From: a virus
DNA: 60,828 bases
Virus record (IMG/VR): IMGVR_UViG_3300035670_000220
Span: 1-60,828 of that record
Strand: one strand, 5' to 3'
A program made the position numbers and the translations under genes. Below are positions 1-8,967 of this stretch, one piece after another. Position 1 is the stretch's first letter, and each line of letters begins with the position of its first letter. Under the pieces are notes generated by a model. The model had not been told where the DNA came from. It made no database searches and saw nothing but the letters and a program-made list of their open reading frames with translations.

Positions 1-2
1 CA

Positions 3-2282
3 AACGACGGTCTTCTAAAGAATCTAGGCAAAGCGGCAGGAAATCTTTACACGCTATTTCTCATTCTTCTTGACGCAGCCGAGCCAGTCATCAAACAGTT
101 TGGTGAGTGGGTCGAACGACTTACTGGAACTTGGGCCTCCGATGCCGAAAAGAACTTCGAAGGTCTTCGTTCAACATTTGAAAAGTCTGGAGAAGTGGCA
201 AGTCGAATCGGTGGACTCTTTAGGGACTACATCGAAGGATTTAAGAACATCGGAAAGGCTATTACAACTCCTGTTGAGGATGGTGTAAGTGCTTTCGAGC
301 TTCTACTTGGCTATTTCGAAAAGGGTGCTGAAAAGTTTAGAGAGTTTACTGAAGCTGGTCTCAAAGACGGAAGCCTTGCTCAGTACTTCTTTGATGCTAC
401 AGAAAATGCCACCAAAGTTCTAGACCTAATTGTAAACATTGTTGCCGAGATTCTCAAACTTGGTGACGACGAGGGTGTAGGTACCTTTGTTGGCAAACTT
501 AGCGAAGCAGTAGACATCTTTGGAGAGGTTGGTGCTGACCTAAACAACGCTGCTCCAGCTCTTGGAGACTTTGTTGTCAAGTTTGCAGAGCTCACCAGAA
601 ATCTCACTGGCTCTGGAGCAATCAATAACTTCTTCGCTGTTCTAAACACTGCACTAGATATTGTAAACAAGATTTTTGGCAACGAAACAGTCAAAAAAGT
701 GTTTGCCTTTACATCTGGCGTATTCGCTGTTGTTCGTGGTTTTGGTCTGCTTCTTTCTGTAGGTAAGTTCCTCGGTAAAGCTCTTATCGGTAACTTCCTA
801 AAATTAGGGTCAATCTTTAGCGGATTCTCTCGAAAAGACCCGTTCGGTATGTTGCGTAATAGCTCTGGTCTTACAAGAGCAGAGCTTAAAAAGCAAATGA
901 TTGTTGATAAGCAAAAAGAGTTTGCTATGAAGGGAATCTACCTTTCATCTCAACAAGCATCTCTAGGTCTTGGCAAAGTAACTAAAGCATCAAATATCAC
1001 TAAGGGCTCACTTGCAGCAGGCGCTACCACTGCTCAAGTTACAGCAACAAAGATGAGTCTTCTCGGTAAAGCCAAGACGACTCTCGGCAACGGCTTCAAG
1101 GCTGTTGGCACTGGTCTCAAGGGATTCGGAGCTGGCATCAAGGCTGCTCTTGGTCCTATCGGTCTTATCTTCCTCGCCATCGAGCTTCTTATCCCGCTTA
1201 TCGTCAAGCTCTGGCAAGAGAACGAAACATTCCGCAACGTCGTAATGAACGTGGTCAATGCTGTCAAGGGAGCATTTGAATCCATTATCAACGTCGTGAT
1301 GGTTGTCTGGGAAGCCATCAAGCCAATCTTCGAGACAATCGGTAACGCAGTAAAGACCTACATCATTGCTTATGTAGAAGCCCTAAAGATTGCTTGGGAT
1401 TTGATTATGACCGCTGTTCAAGCGGTTTGGGACTTCCTCAAGCCAATCTTTGAGCTCATTGGTAATGCTGTAAAAACTTACATAACTTTCTATGTCGATG
1501 CGCTAAAACTAGCTTGGGACCTTATTTCTACTGCCGTTCAAGCTGTCTGGGACTTCATCAGACCAATCTTTGAAAAGATTGGCGAAGGAATCAAGAACTC
1601 AATTACGAAGTTTGTTGACCTCCTAAAGACTGCTTGGGACGGAATTAAGACTGCTGTTTCGGCAGTGTGGGACTTTATTAAGCCAATTTTTGGGTTCATC
1701 GGTAATGGCATTAAGAATTCTATTACGTTCTATGTAAATGCATTGAAGACCGCATGGGACGCAATTAAGACTACGGTTAACACCGTATGGAACTTCGTCA
1801 AACCAATCTTTGAAAAAATTGGCGATGGTATTAGAGATGGCATTGGTGGTGCTGTAGATTTTGTTTCTGGTCTGTTTGACGGACTAAAGAGCACAGTTAA
1901 GACAATCTTTAATGCTATCGCTGGGTTCTGGAACAGTACTTTCGGAAAACTTAGCTTTAAAGTTCCAGGATGGGTTCCAGGAATTGGTGGCAATGGATTT
2001 GACGTTCCCGACATCCCAACCCTAGCAAAGGGTGGTGTGATTCCAGCAAGCCTTGGTGGAACACTCGCGCTTCTTGCTGAAGCAGGTCGTCCAGAGCGTG
2101 TTGAACCTCTTGACCCAGACGGCTTGTCCCGTCGTGACAAGGCCATGATTGACTACATGTCTGGTGGTATGAGGGGCGGAGTAACAGTGAATGTTTATCC
2201 ATCGCCTGGAATGGATGAACGAGAGCTAGCGCAGAAAGTTTCTAGAGAACTTGCTTACATGATGAAGAGGGGTGCTGCGTAA
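3..2282 (+). CDS. Tape measure protein, 3' part (5' end outside window)
   Basis: The reading frame is already open at the left edge, so the gene begins upstream; about 759 residues are visible. It sets tail length and occupies the tail lumen before DNA ejection. The visible part has long helical, Ala/Lys/Phe-rich stretches, a hydrophobic segment near codon 380 of the visible part (ALGPIGLIFLAIELLIPLIV), then five tandem 40-residue repeats (WDFxKPIFExIGNxIKxxI), and a C-terminus with a PGWVPGIGG and LAKGGVIP stretch typical of siphovirus tape measures. The stop overlaps the next start by one base (TAATG). The identity rests on size, repeats, membrane segment and position just before minor tail genes; certainty is high. 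Confidence 0.9.
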   Translation, partial: NDGLLKNLGKAAGNLYTLFLILLDAAEPVIKQFGEWVERLTGTWASDAEKNFEGLRSTFEKSGEVASRIGGLFRDYIEGFKNIGKAITTPVEDGVSAFELLLGYFEKGAEKFREFTEAGLKDGSLAQYFFDATENATKVLDLIVNIVAEILKLGDDEGVGTFVGKLSEAVDIFGEVGADLNNAAPALGDFVVKFAELTRNLTGSGAINNFFAVLNTALDIVNKIFGNETVKKVFAFTSGVFAVVRGFGLLLSVGKFLGKALIGNFLKLGSIFSGFSRKDPFGMLRNSSGLTRAELKKQMIVDKQKEFAMKGIYLSSQQASLGLGKVTKASNITKGSLAAGATTAQVTATKMSLLGKAKTTLGNGFKAVGTGLKGFGAGIKAALGPIGLIFLAIELLIPLIVKLWQENETFRNVVMNVVNAVKGAFESIINVVMVVWEAIKPIFETIGNAVKTYIIAYVEALKIAWDLIMTAVQAVWDFLKPIFELIGNAVKTYITFYVDALKLAWDLISTAVQAVWDFIRPIFEKIGEGIKNSITKFVDLLKTAWDGIKTAVSAVWDFIKPIFGFIGNGIKNSITFYVNALKTAWDAIKTTVNTVWNFVKPIFEKIGDGIRDGIGGAVDFVSGLFDGLKSTVKTIFNAIAGFWNSTFGKLSFKVPGWVPGIGGNGFDVPDIPTLAKGGVIPASLGGTLALLAEAGRPERVEPLDPDGLSRRDKAMIDYMSGGMRGGVTVNVYPSPGMDERELAQKVSRELAYMMKRGAA
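1301..1860 (+). repeat. Five tandem 120-bp repeats inside tape measure gene
   Basis: The segment beginning near CCAATCTT recurs at 1323, 1443, 1563, 1683 and 1803, exactly 120 bp apart. Each unit encodes 40 residues with the pattern W-D-F-x-K-P-I-F, G-N/E-x-I-K and A-L-K-x-A-W-D. The copies have diverged at the DNA level but keep the protein pattern, so they are under coding constraint. Adding or losing a unit would change tail length by a fixed step. Confidence 0.9.
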
Positions 2283-4606
2283 TGGCTTTCTCGCAAGCAG
2301 AAGAAAATTACTATGTAGACCGTGGTTTAAGTTCCCTCGAACCAAATCAGATTACAAAGCTTAAGCTCCAAGCCAACATCATTCTTGGAGACTTCATTTT
2401 CAACACCATTGATGAGAACGGTGTTACTTGGGTAGTAACAGATATTGAAGGCTGGTGGAGACACCCAGAGCCTGAGGTTCCAGATATCCCTCGCGGGTGG
2501 GGAGATGGTTCCTACGACGTTAAGGGTCGATATATGGCCCGACTCTTCACTCTTCAAGGTGTATTCCTTACTCCAGACCCATCGCTGGTTGAAGCGGCAA
2601 GAAACAAACTTATTGCTGCATCAGACCTTGTTTATAAGGGTGTTTGGCTTAAGACTGGTAGTAACCCGATTCGTGCTTCTTTTGTTCGTCTTGCTGGTGC
2701 ACCAGAATTCAACACAATAAACGCTAGAGGCAGAACAGAGTTCACTATCCCTCTACGAGCAGCTGACCCAATCAAGTATGAATGGAACGACCAAGACCCA
2801 GAGGGTTACGAAAAGGTAGAGCTCCCAGCAAAGAACACACCTGCTGGATTCAGCGGTTCCGCTTCTGTTTTTAACAATGGAAATTACCCTGTTCCTTGCT
2901 ATCTAGAAGTTCTTGGAACCCTAGGCTCTCCAGCAACTATCTACAACAGAACAACAGACCAACTGATTATCATCACTCAGGGGCTTCGTGGTAGTAGCTC
3001 TGCTTCTATCGTAAATAAAAAGTTGTCCTTTGACACCGAATCTTTAAAGGACGTTGTAACCCTTACAAGCGTTACATCTCATGATTTTAGAGTAGGAAAC
3101 ATTATTGATGTGTCTGGGGCTGGTGAAGAGTTTGATGGTGAACATGTCATCACTTCTATTCCATCTGCAACCACGTTTACCTACGAAACACTCGTTGCTG
3201 AGATTAAGCCAGTAGCTTCTAAAAAACTAGAAAACAGCGTAGCAACGCTACAGACATCAGACGTACATGGGTTTAGTGCTGGGCAGGAAGTAACTATTAA
3301 AAGTGTTGATGGCGTATTCGATGGGGACTACACAATTCTCTCCACGCCCACATCAACTTCGTTTACATACTCAAAAACTCGTATCCCACCTGTATCTATT
3401 ATTTCAAAAGTACTTGTTTCTAACATTGCCACTCTAACTACTTCAAGCCCTCACCAATTTTTAGTTGGTGAAACCGTCACTATTTCAAACGTTGATGTCA
3501 ACTTCAACGGTTCATATGTAATCACTGCAATTCCAGACTCAAATCAATTCAGCTACGCGGCAACAAGAACTAATGCCCGTGCTGTAATTAACAAGCAGAT
3601 GTCTAATGATGTTGTTACGCTGACAACAACAGCGCCTCATGGGTTTGTTGTCGGGGAAATTGTCAACATCACTGCCGTTGACTTGTCTTTGAACGGTGGC
3701 TACCAAGTTAGTTCTACCCCAAGCCCAACAACATTCACTTATTTACGCCCTCGCGGGACACAAAAGACAGTAAGCGTTAAGGCTAGAACAGGAAACGTGG
3801 CAACTCTAACTACCACTTCCCCACACGGCTTTGTGGTAGGCGAAAAAGTCACAATCTCAAACGTTGATTCAAGCTTTAATGGCACCTTCACGATTACATC
3901 TCTACCGAGCAATAGCACTTTTACATACTCAAACGCTGGCTCCGACCTCGTTTCCACTGTAGTAAATAATGGAACAGTAAGCGCAAAGAGCAGAGTAGTT
4001 GGCTCTTACTCGATTACTGGAAACGTTGTTACTGTTACTACGCCTAATGCTCATGGAGTCATCTTTGGTGAGTCTGTAACTATTTCTGGCATCCCAGCAA
4101 TCAACGGGACATATGAAGTTATTGGAATCCCAACCACCAACACCTTCACGTTCTCGAAGACAGAATCCAATACCCCGTCTACAGATGTAACAAACGCTTT
4201 TGTAGAAATGTCTGGAACAATTGCTTCTTCTGCAGTAGTTCCCGATGGAACAGCAACTGTTGGTGGAAGTCTTCCTCTTGCCTCTTCTTCTGGAACAGCA
4301 AGTGTTTCAGACAGCATCGCTGAAACACCTGCTGGTGGTTACGCAATTAAGAAAAATGACGTACAGTTCACTCCAGGTTTAACTGGAGCTAATGCGTTCC
4401 TAAGCCCAGAAATTCTAGAGATTGACACAAAGAACCGAGAGGTCTTCTACAACGGAGAAATTGAAGGTGCTAGGGGTCGTATTGATGTGTTGGCTGACTT
4501 CATTCAGTTGGAGCCTGGCGAAAACATCATTGAGTTTGAAGACCAAGGTGTATCAGACGGACAAGCAAACCTAAGGATTTTGTACAGGTCTGGTTGGATT
4601 GGTTAA
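2282..4606 (+). CDS. Minor tail protein with tandem FCCH-like repeats
   Basis: This 774-residue protein follows the tape measure gene, where siphoviruses encode the distal-tail protein, so the first ~200 residues may form the Dit-like hub. The centre (about residues 240-620) contains some seven copies of a ~55-residue module with the pattern V-x-T-L-T-T-x-x-P-H-G-F-x-V-G-E-x-V-T-I, F-N-G-x-Y-x-I and P-S-x-T-x-F-T-Y. Modules like this in phage tails are often annotated as 'ubiquitin-activating E1 FCCH-like'; they are small beta domains with no implied ubiquitin function. The C-terminus (GENIIEFEDQGVSDGQANLR) resembles the end of Dit-type proteins. The start overlaps the tape measure stop by one base. 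Confidence 0.8.
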   Translation: MAFSQAEENYYVDRGLSSLEPNQITKLKLQANIILGDFIFNTIDENGVTWVVTDIEGWWRHPEPEVPDIPRGWGDGSYDVKGRYMARLFTLQGVFLTPDPSLVEAARNKLIAASDLVYKGVWLKTGSNPIRASFVRLAGAPEFNTINARGRTEFTIPLRAADPIKYEWNDQDPEGYEKVELPAKNTPAGFSGSASVFNNGNYPVPCYLEVLGTLGSPATIYNRTTDQLIIITQGLRGSSSASIVNKKLSFDTESLKDVVTLTSVTSHDFRVGNIIDVSGAGEEFDGEHVITSIPSATTFTYETLVAEIKPVASKKLENSVATLQTSDVHGFSAGQEVTIKSVDGVFDGDYTILSTPTSTSFTYSKTRIPPVSIISKVLVSNIATLTTSSPHQFLVGETVTISNVDVNFNGSYVITAIPDSNQFSYAATRTNARAVINKQMSNDVVTLTTTAPHGFVVGEIVNITAVDLSLNGGYQVSSTPSPTTFTYLRPRGTQKTVSVKARTGNVATLTTTSPHGFVVGEKVTISNVDSSFNGTFTITSLPSNSTFTYSNAGSDLVSTVVNNGTVSAKSRVVGSYSITGNVVTVTTPNAHGVIFGESVTISGIPAINGTYEVIGIPTTNTFTFSKTESNTPSTDVTNAFVEMSGTIASSAVVPDGTATVGGSLPLASSSGTASVSDSIAETPAGGYAIKKNDVQFTPGLTGANAFLSPEILEIDTKNREVFYNGEIEGARGRIDVLADFIQLEPGENIIEFEDQGVSDGQANLRILYRSGWIG

Positions 4607-4630
4607 CGAAAAAGAGACAGGACGAGAAAG

Positions 4631-6628
4631 ATGCCAATAGAAGAGACAGTTGAGTACAGATACTTCCTAACGGACTTACTCAGCAACGACATTATTTCAG
4701 AAGTCCCCTTCAAAGGGGTGAGCTTCGAAAGAGCCAACCGCCGTGCTGGTGCTTTTTCTGGAGAGATTCCTTTTGTTGAGGCAACAAAAGGGCTAGACCT
4801 TTATGAAGCAACCATGCCTGGTCGTACTGGTGTTTACGTTATGCGTAACGGGGTGTGCGTGTGGGGCGGAATTATCTGGTCTCGCGAATACAGCGTGAAA
4901 GACCGAACTCTCTCCGTTGAAGGTGCAGAGTTTATGAGCTACTTCTACCACCGAACAATTTGGCAGACAATTCAGTATGGCTCTGATTTTATTGGTATTT
5001 ACGCATACAACACTACAAACGGCGTTGGAACAATAACTACAGAATTTCCCCACGGCTTTAGAGTTGGTCAGGTGGTTCGTGTTACATTCACAAACCCCAC
5101 TGTGGATGGAACCCACACAATCATTGGAATTCCTTCAGCAAACAGCTTTCAGTTCACAACAACATCTGCAAACTCAAACGGCCTCAGCACTTCTGGAGCT
5201 GTAAGAAGTTTGGTTGACACATACGACTTTGCTAGAGACCTTATCTTTAGGGCATCCACTGACCTAGCTGGTCTTAACTTTGCTAACGAAGTAATCAAAC
5301 CAGCAAAAGAGCTTCAAGTAGCTATTGTGTCTAAGCAGCGCTCTTCAAACATTGTGACTCTTACTACCTCAGAAGACCATGGAGTAATTCCAGGCCAAGA
5401 AATCGAAGTTGTTGAGGTTGACCCGAGACTTGACGGCTTTTATGAAGCAATCGAAGTACCAGACAAAAGAACTATTAGGTATGAACTAGCTGGTCCAGAC
5501 ATTGCAAGGTCATCTCTGGCTGGAATCAGAACAATTAACGTTTTGGGCAAACAACTTTTCAACAACGTAGCAACTTTAACTCTTGAAACAGCCCACGGAG
5601 CATCTGTCGGTCAAACCGTCATTGTTCAAGGGGTAGACGCATTCTTTACTGGTCGTTTGGATACAACTTTTAACGGACGATTCACTATTAGCGGTGTCCC
5701 TAGTGCAAACAGCTTTACTTTCTCTTCTGGTGGGATTCTCAATGTTGGACCAGAGGGAGTCGCTGGTGGAGTTGCCACTTTTGGGTCAAAAGTTGTTTAT
5801 GGAGATTACGGAAGCTACTCAGCAAACGGAGACATTGGAATAGCTTTTGAGAATCTAGAAAAAAGCGGGTTCTACCAAGACACCCAAGTCATTAGAGGTT
5901 TCGAGCAAAAAACCGTTGGTGAAATTCTTGAAGAGTATTCAAACACTGTAGATGGTGGCTTTGAGTACCGCATTGACTGCGACTACGACTATGACACGGC
6001 TTCATTTAGCAGAACATTCAAACTATTCCAGATAGAACTGGCTGAGCCACCCCCACCCGGCGAACTTTACCCAGTCTCTGCTTTGGGTGCTGACCAGTAC
6101 GTCTTTGAGTTTCCTGGCAACATTATTGACTTCACTGTTTCAGAAAATGCAGAAGACGCAGCAACACGGTTCTGGACAGTGGGAAGAATTGAAGACATGA
6201 CTGATGATGCAAGTCAGCCATATGCTGGAGCCGCTGAAAGAACTCAGCTAAACAACGAGAATGGTAGAAGCTGGCCTCTTCTTGACCAAGTAGAACAGCT
6301 AGACGGTATCGAAGACGAGTTGTCTCTCTATGACTACTCTAAAGACTTTCTTTACGAGTCAAGGCCACCAATCGGTGAGTTCAGCATTACTGTCAACGGC
6401 TCTATTGCTCCAGTTATAGGAAGCTATTTTCCAGGAGACTGGTGCTCTTTGATTCTCGATGATGACTTTGTTCGACAACGACTAGCTAACGACCAAGAAC
6501 CACGAGATGACGTTATTGTTAGAAAGATTTCATCATTTACGGTGAATGTTCCTGACTCACCGACTTACCCAGAGGAAGTGGAACTTATTCTTATTCCAGA
6601 TTGGAAGGTAGACCAACGTGGCGACTAG
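4631..6628 (+). CDS. Minor tail protein (Gp37-like baseplate/tail-tip)
   Basis: A 665-residue protein following the Dit-like gene, the position of the tail-associated hub protein (siphovirus ReqiPepy6 Gp37-like family) in actinophages. The N-terminus (FLTDLLSNDIISEVPFKGVSFERANRRAGAFSGEIP style) matches the usual opening of that family, as does ATMPGRTGVYVMRNGVCVWGGIIW. Three copies of the HGF-VG / F-N-G / F-T-Y module found in the previous protein are inserted, at about residues 125-180, 235-290 and 310-370. The C-terminal part has a FPGNIIDFTVSENAEDAATRFW segment. AGGACGAGAAAG lies just upstream of the ATG as a ribosome-binding site. Assignment is by position and by N-terminal resemblance. 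Confidence 0.75.
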   Translation: MPIEETVEYRYFLTDLLSNDIISEVPFKGVSFERANRRAGAFSGEIPFVEATKGLDLYEATMPGRTGVYVMRNGVCVWGGIIWSREYSVKDRTLSVEGAEFMSYFYHRTIWQTIQYGSDFIGIYAYNTTNGVGTITTEFPHGFRVGQVVRVTFTNPTVDGTHTIIGIPSANSFQFTTTSANSNGLSTSGAVRSLVDTYDFARDLIFRASTDLAGLNFANEVIKPAKELQVAIVSKQRSSNIVTLTTSEDHGVIPGQEIEVVEVDPRLDGFYEAIEVPDKRTIRYELAGPDIARSSLAGIRTINVLGKQLFNNVATLTLETAHGASVGQTVIVQGVDAFFTGRLDTTFNGRFTISGVPSANSFTFSSGGILNVGPEGVAGGVATFGSKVVYGDYGSYSANGDIGIAFENLEKSGFYQDTQVIRGFEQKTVGEILEEYSNTVDGGFEYRIDCDYDYDTASFSRTFKLFQIELAEPPPPGELYPVSALGADQYVFEFPGNIIDFTVSENAEDAATRFWTVGRIEDMTDDASQPYAGAAERTQLNNENGRSWPLLDQVEQLDGIEDELSLYDYSKDFLYESRPPIGEFSITVNGSIAPVIGSYFPGDWCSLILDDDFVRQRLANDQEPRDDVIVRKISSFTVNVPDSPTYPEEVELILIPDWKVDQRGD

Positions 6629-8132
6629 ACGAATGGCAAGTAGACGGAATTTCACTGGCACCGTCTCACAACTTCAAAGAAGGCTTCGTTACCTTGAGGG
6701 AAGGCCCTCTCCATCAAAGCTGGGGAATTACTCCGTTCCAAGAACGGCTATTCAACCAAAAGCAATAGCCACAGACCAGATTGCCGCTGCGGCGGTCACG
6801 AACGACCAAGTTGCTGCTGACGCAATTGCTCTTGCCAACATGCAAGCAAACTCCGTTGGCTCTAGTCAGATTATTGCTGGTTCTGTCACAAACTCAGAGT
6901 TGGGGGATAACTCTGTAACAAGCGACAAAATTGCAGGAGGCTCTGTTGGAAGTTCTGAGCTAGCCGATTCTGCAGTAGGAACAAATCAAATTCAAGATAA
7001 CGCTGTGACAGAAGCAAAGCTTGCAACAGACTCCGTTACTGAAGACAAGATTGCTGCTGACTCAGTTGGGACATCAGAGCTTCAAGACCTTGCTGTTGAA
7101 GAAGCCAACATTGCCAGCAGCGCGGTGACAGAAGACAAAATTGCTAGCAGTGCTGTAACCACCAGCAAAATAGAAAACGAGGCGGTTACAAAAGACAAAA
7201 TTGATAACGGAGCTGTGACTAACGAAAAGCTTGCTTCAAACGCTGTCAGCACAGACAAAATTCAAAACGGAAACGTTACCGACGCAAAAATTGATAAGGT
7301 CAGCTCTTCAAAACTAGACGGTCTTGTTCAGGCTTCTCAAATTGCCAACCTTGGCGCTGGAAAGATTACTTCTGGAACTTTTGATGTAGCCAGAATTCCA
7401 GACCTGAGCGCAGACAAAATCACATCAGGTACTCTTGCTGCTGCTCGAATCCCTGGACTTGCAGCTTCAAAAATTACATCTGGAACTTTTGATGATGCTC
7501 GAATCCCTGGTCTTCCAGCATCAAAAATCACTTCTGGAACTTTTGGTACAGCCAGAATTGCTGATAGTGCAATTACTAGCGCAAAAATAGCTGACAGAAC
7601 AGTTACTGGTACAGATATTGCTAGTGACACCGTAACCTCAGGAAACACCACCAGCGAAAGATTTATTGTTGGAAGTGGTTTGCAGGCTATTGGTACTTAT
7701 CTTTTTGATGGCTATGGAAGAGGTGGAGGTCAGCTCTTTTATATCGCGGCAAATGTTGGAACAGACGGAAACAGCTTGGCAAAAGGAAACCACACTCACG
7801 GCGGTACCTCGTCTCTTAGATATAAAAAAGATATCTCCGACTATCAACTTGACGACCCCAAAAGAATCCTGCAGCTAAAACTAAAGAAATTCAAATACAA
7901 AGCAAAAAACAGAGACATGCAGGAAGAGTGGAACCGCGACTACCTTCACGGGTATATCGCTGAGGATGTGCAAGAATTAGGTGTAGAAGAGATTCTTACC
8001 TACAACCACCACGGGGAAGTAGAAACCGTCAGATACGACATGCTGGGGGTCCTACTACTGGAGCTCGTCAAGGAACAGCAATCTGAGATAGACTCTCTCA
8101 GAGAAGAAGTGAAGCAGATTAGAGGGATATAA
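6618..8132 (+). CDS. Tail fibre with C-terminal S74 intramolecular chaperone
   Basis: A 504-residue fibre protein. Residues ~50-330 are short repeats of about 10-15 residues of the type A-V-T-x-D-K-I-A-x-x-A-V and K-I-T-S-G-T-F-x-x-A-R-I-P, expected to form a trimeric beta-helical shaft. The C-terminal ~105 residues start at a S-L-R-Y-K-K-D-I motif and contain GYIAEDV and a terminal coiled coil (LLLELVKEQQSEIDSLREEV). This is the peptidase S74 endosialidase-type chaperone, which helps trimerisation and then cleaves itself off at the serine of the S-x-R-x-K motif. The gene overlaps the previous stop by 11 bp. It probably forms a receptor-binding fibre. Confidence 0.85.
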   Translation: MATRRMASRRNFTGTVSQLQRRLRYLEGRPSPSKLGNYSVPRTAIQPKAIATDQIAAAAVTNDQVAADAIALANMQANSVGSSQIIAGSVTNSELGDNSVTSDKIAGGSVGSSELADSAVGTNQIQDNAVTEAKLATDSVTEDKIAADSVGTSELQDLAVEEANIASSAVTEDKIASSAVTTSKIENEAVTKDKIDNGAVTNEKLASNAVSTDKIQNGNVTDAKIDKVSSSKLDGLVQASQIANLGAGKITSGTFDVARIPDLSADKITSGTLAAARIPGLAASKITSGTFDDARIPGLPASKITSGTFGTARIADSAITSAKIADRTVTGTDIASDTVTSGNTTSERFIVGSGLQAIGTYLFDGYGRGGGQLFYIAANVGTDGNSLAKGNHTHGGTSSLRYKKDISDYQLDDPKRILQLKLKKFKYKAKNRDMQEEWNRDYLHGYIAEDVQELGVEEILTYNHHGEVETVRYDMLGVLLLELVKEQQSEIDSLREEVKQIRGI

Positions 8133-8473
8133 TGATAACTTTTGAAGCTTTATACGAAGCACCATCAACTAAGCCCACTCTTGCTAAGGTCATTTCTTTG
8201 GGTGGAGAAGAGTATAAACAGAGAATGATGTTTAGCTCGTATGACGAAGAGGAAATGGATACAATTCCGACCTCTGTCATACTCCAACATTTGGATAACT
8301 TAGTAAGTTACATGCAGAATGTATCTTTAGGACTTAGAGTAGTTGGATTGGCTGAGCCAAAACCAGAAGATGCAGAATACATCGTTGGAATCAACGATTT
8401 GTGGTGGGCCAAGGACGAGGCTAGGTCTTGGTGGGTATATGCTCGCAGCTCACGAGAGCCAGAGGATTTATAA
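8132..8473 (+). CDS. Hypothetical protein, 113 aa
   Basis: The start ATG overlaps the fibre gene stop by one base (TAATG), so it is co-transcribed with the tail genes and probably translationally coupled. The 113-residue product is acidic, with an N-terminal strand-rich part and a Trp-rich stretch near the C-terminus (NDLWWAKDEARSWWVYARSS). No catalytic motif, signal peptide or membrane segment is visible. I do not recognise the family. The position suggests a small tail or fibre accessory protein, but this is only inference. Confidence 0.75.
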   Translation: MITFEALYEAPSTKPTLAKVISLGGEEYKQRMMFSSYDEEEMDTIPTSVILQHLDNLVSYMQNVSLGLRVVGLAEPKPEDAEYIVGINDLWWAKDEARSWWVYARSSREPEDL

Positions 8474-8474
8474 C

Positions 8475-8945
8475 ATGTACGAAGTAAAAGACGGTTCTCG
8501 AACCCTCCAATTCAATGGAAGAATCTTAGGTGAGTCTTCTTCTTGGCGTAGGGGCTCGACTCGGTGGATTGAGTTCCAGCTGTACAAAACTGAGAATGGT
8601 TCTTATGTTTTGTCTCGGGTTGGGGTTTCCTTGGTATTCCACGGAGCATCATGCCAACTCGTTAAGAGGTACAACTTGATTGAGGCACCATCTGCCTCTC
8701 TGAAGAAAGACGCTCTCCCATGCGAAGAGTGCTACCCAAGTCGGAATTTGCCAGTCGTGTTCCCCGAGAAGGACAGAACATGGGCTCAAGTTTCTGAAGA
8801 CCCAGAGCCAGTACTTGAGGCTCTATATAAGTATGACCAAGGTGGCGCACGGTATCTGACTAATGTTGCTCAGAGGCTCTTAGAGCAGGCATCTGCTCTT
8901 GACGAGCGTATCGACGCTATCTATAGAATAGAGATGATTCCGTAA
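8475..8945 (+). CDS. Hypothetical protein, 156 aa
   Basis: I place the start at the ATG at 8475, one base after the previous stop, instead of an earlier in-frame ATG that lies inside the upstream gene. The 156-residue protein has a beta-rich N-terminal half (GRTLQFNGRILG..., WIEFQLYKTENGSYVLSR), a CEECYPS segment that could bind a metal with few ligands, and a helical C-terminus. The middle (KKDALPCEECYP) resembles a zinc-knuckle but only two or three cysteines are present. Family not recognised. It is the last gene of the tail block before DNA polymerase. Confidence 0.75.
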   Translation: MYEVKDGSRTLQFNGRILGESSSWRRGSTRWIEFQLYKTENGSYVLSRVGVSLVFHGASCQLVKRYNLIEAPSASLKKDALPCEECYPSRNLPVVFPEKDRTWAQVSEDPEPVLEALYKYDQGGARYLTNVAQRLLEQASALDERIDAIYRIEMIP

Positions 8946-8967
8946 CAACTACTCGTTAGAGGAAAGA

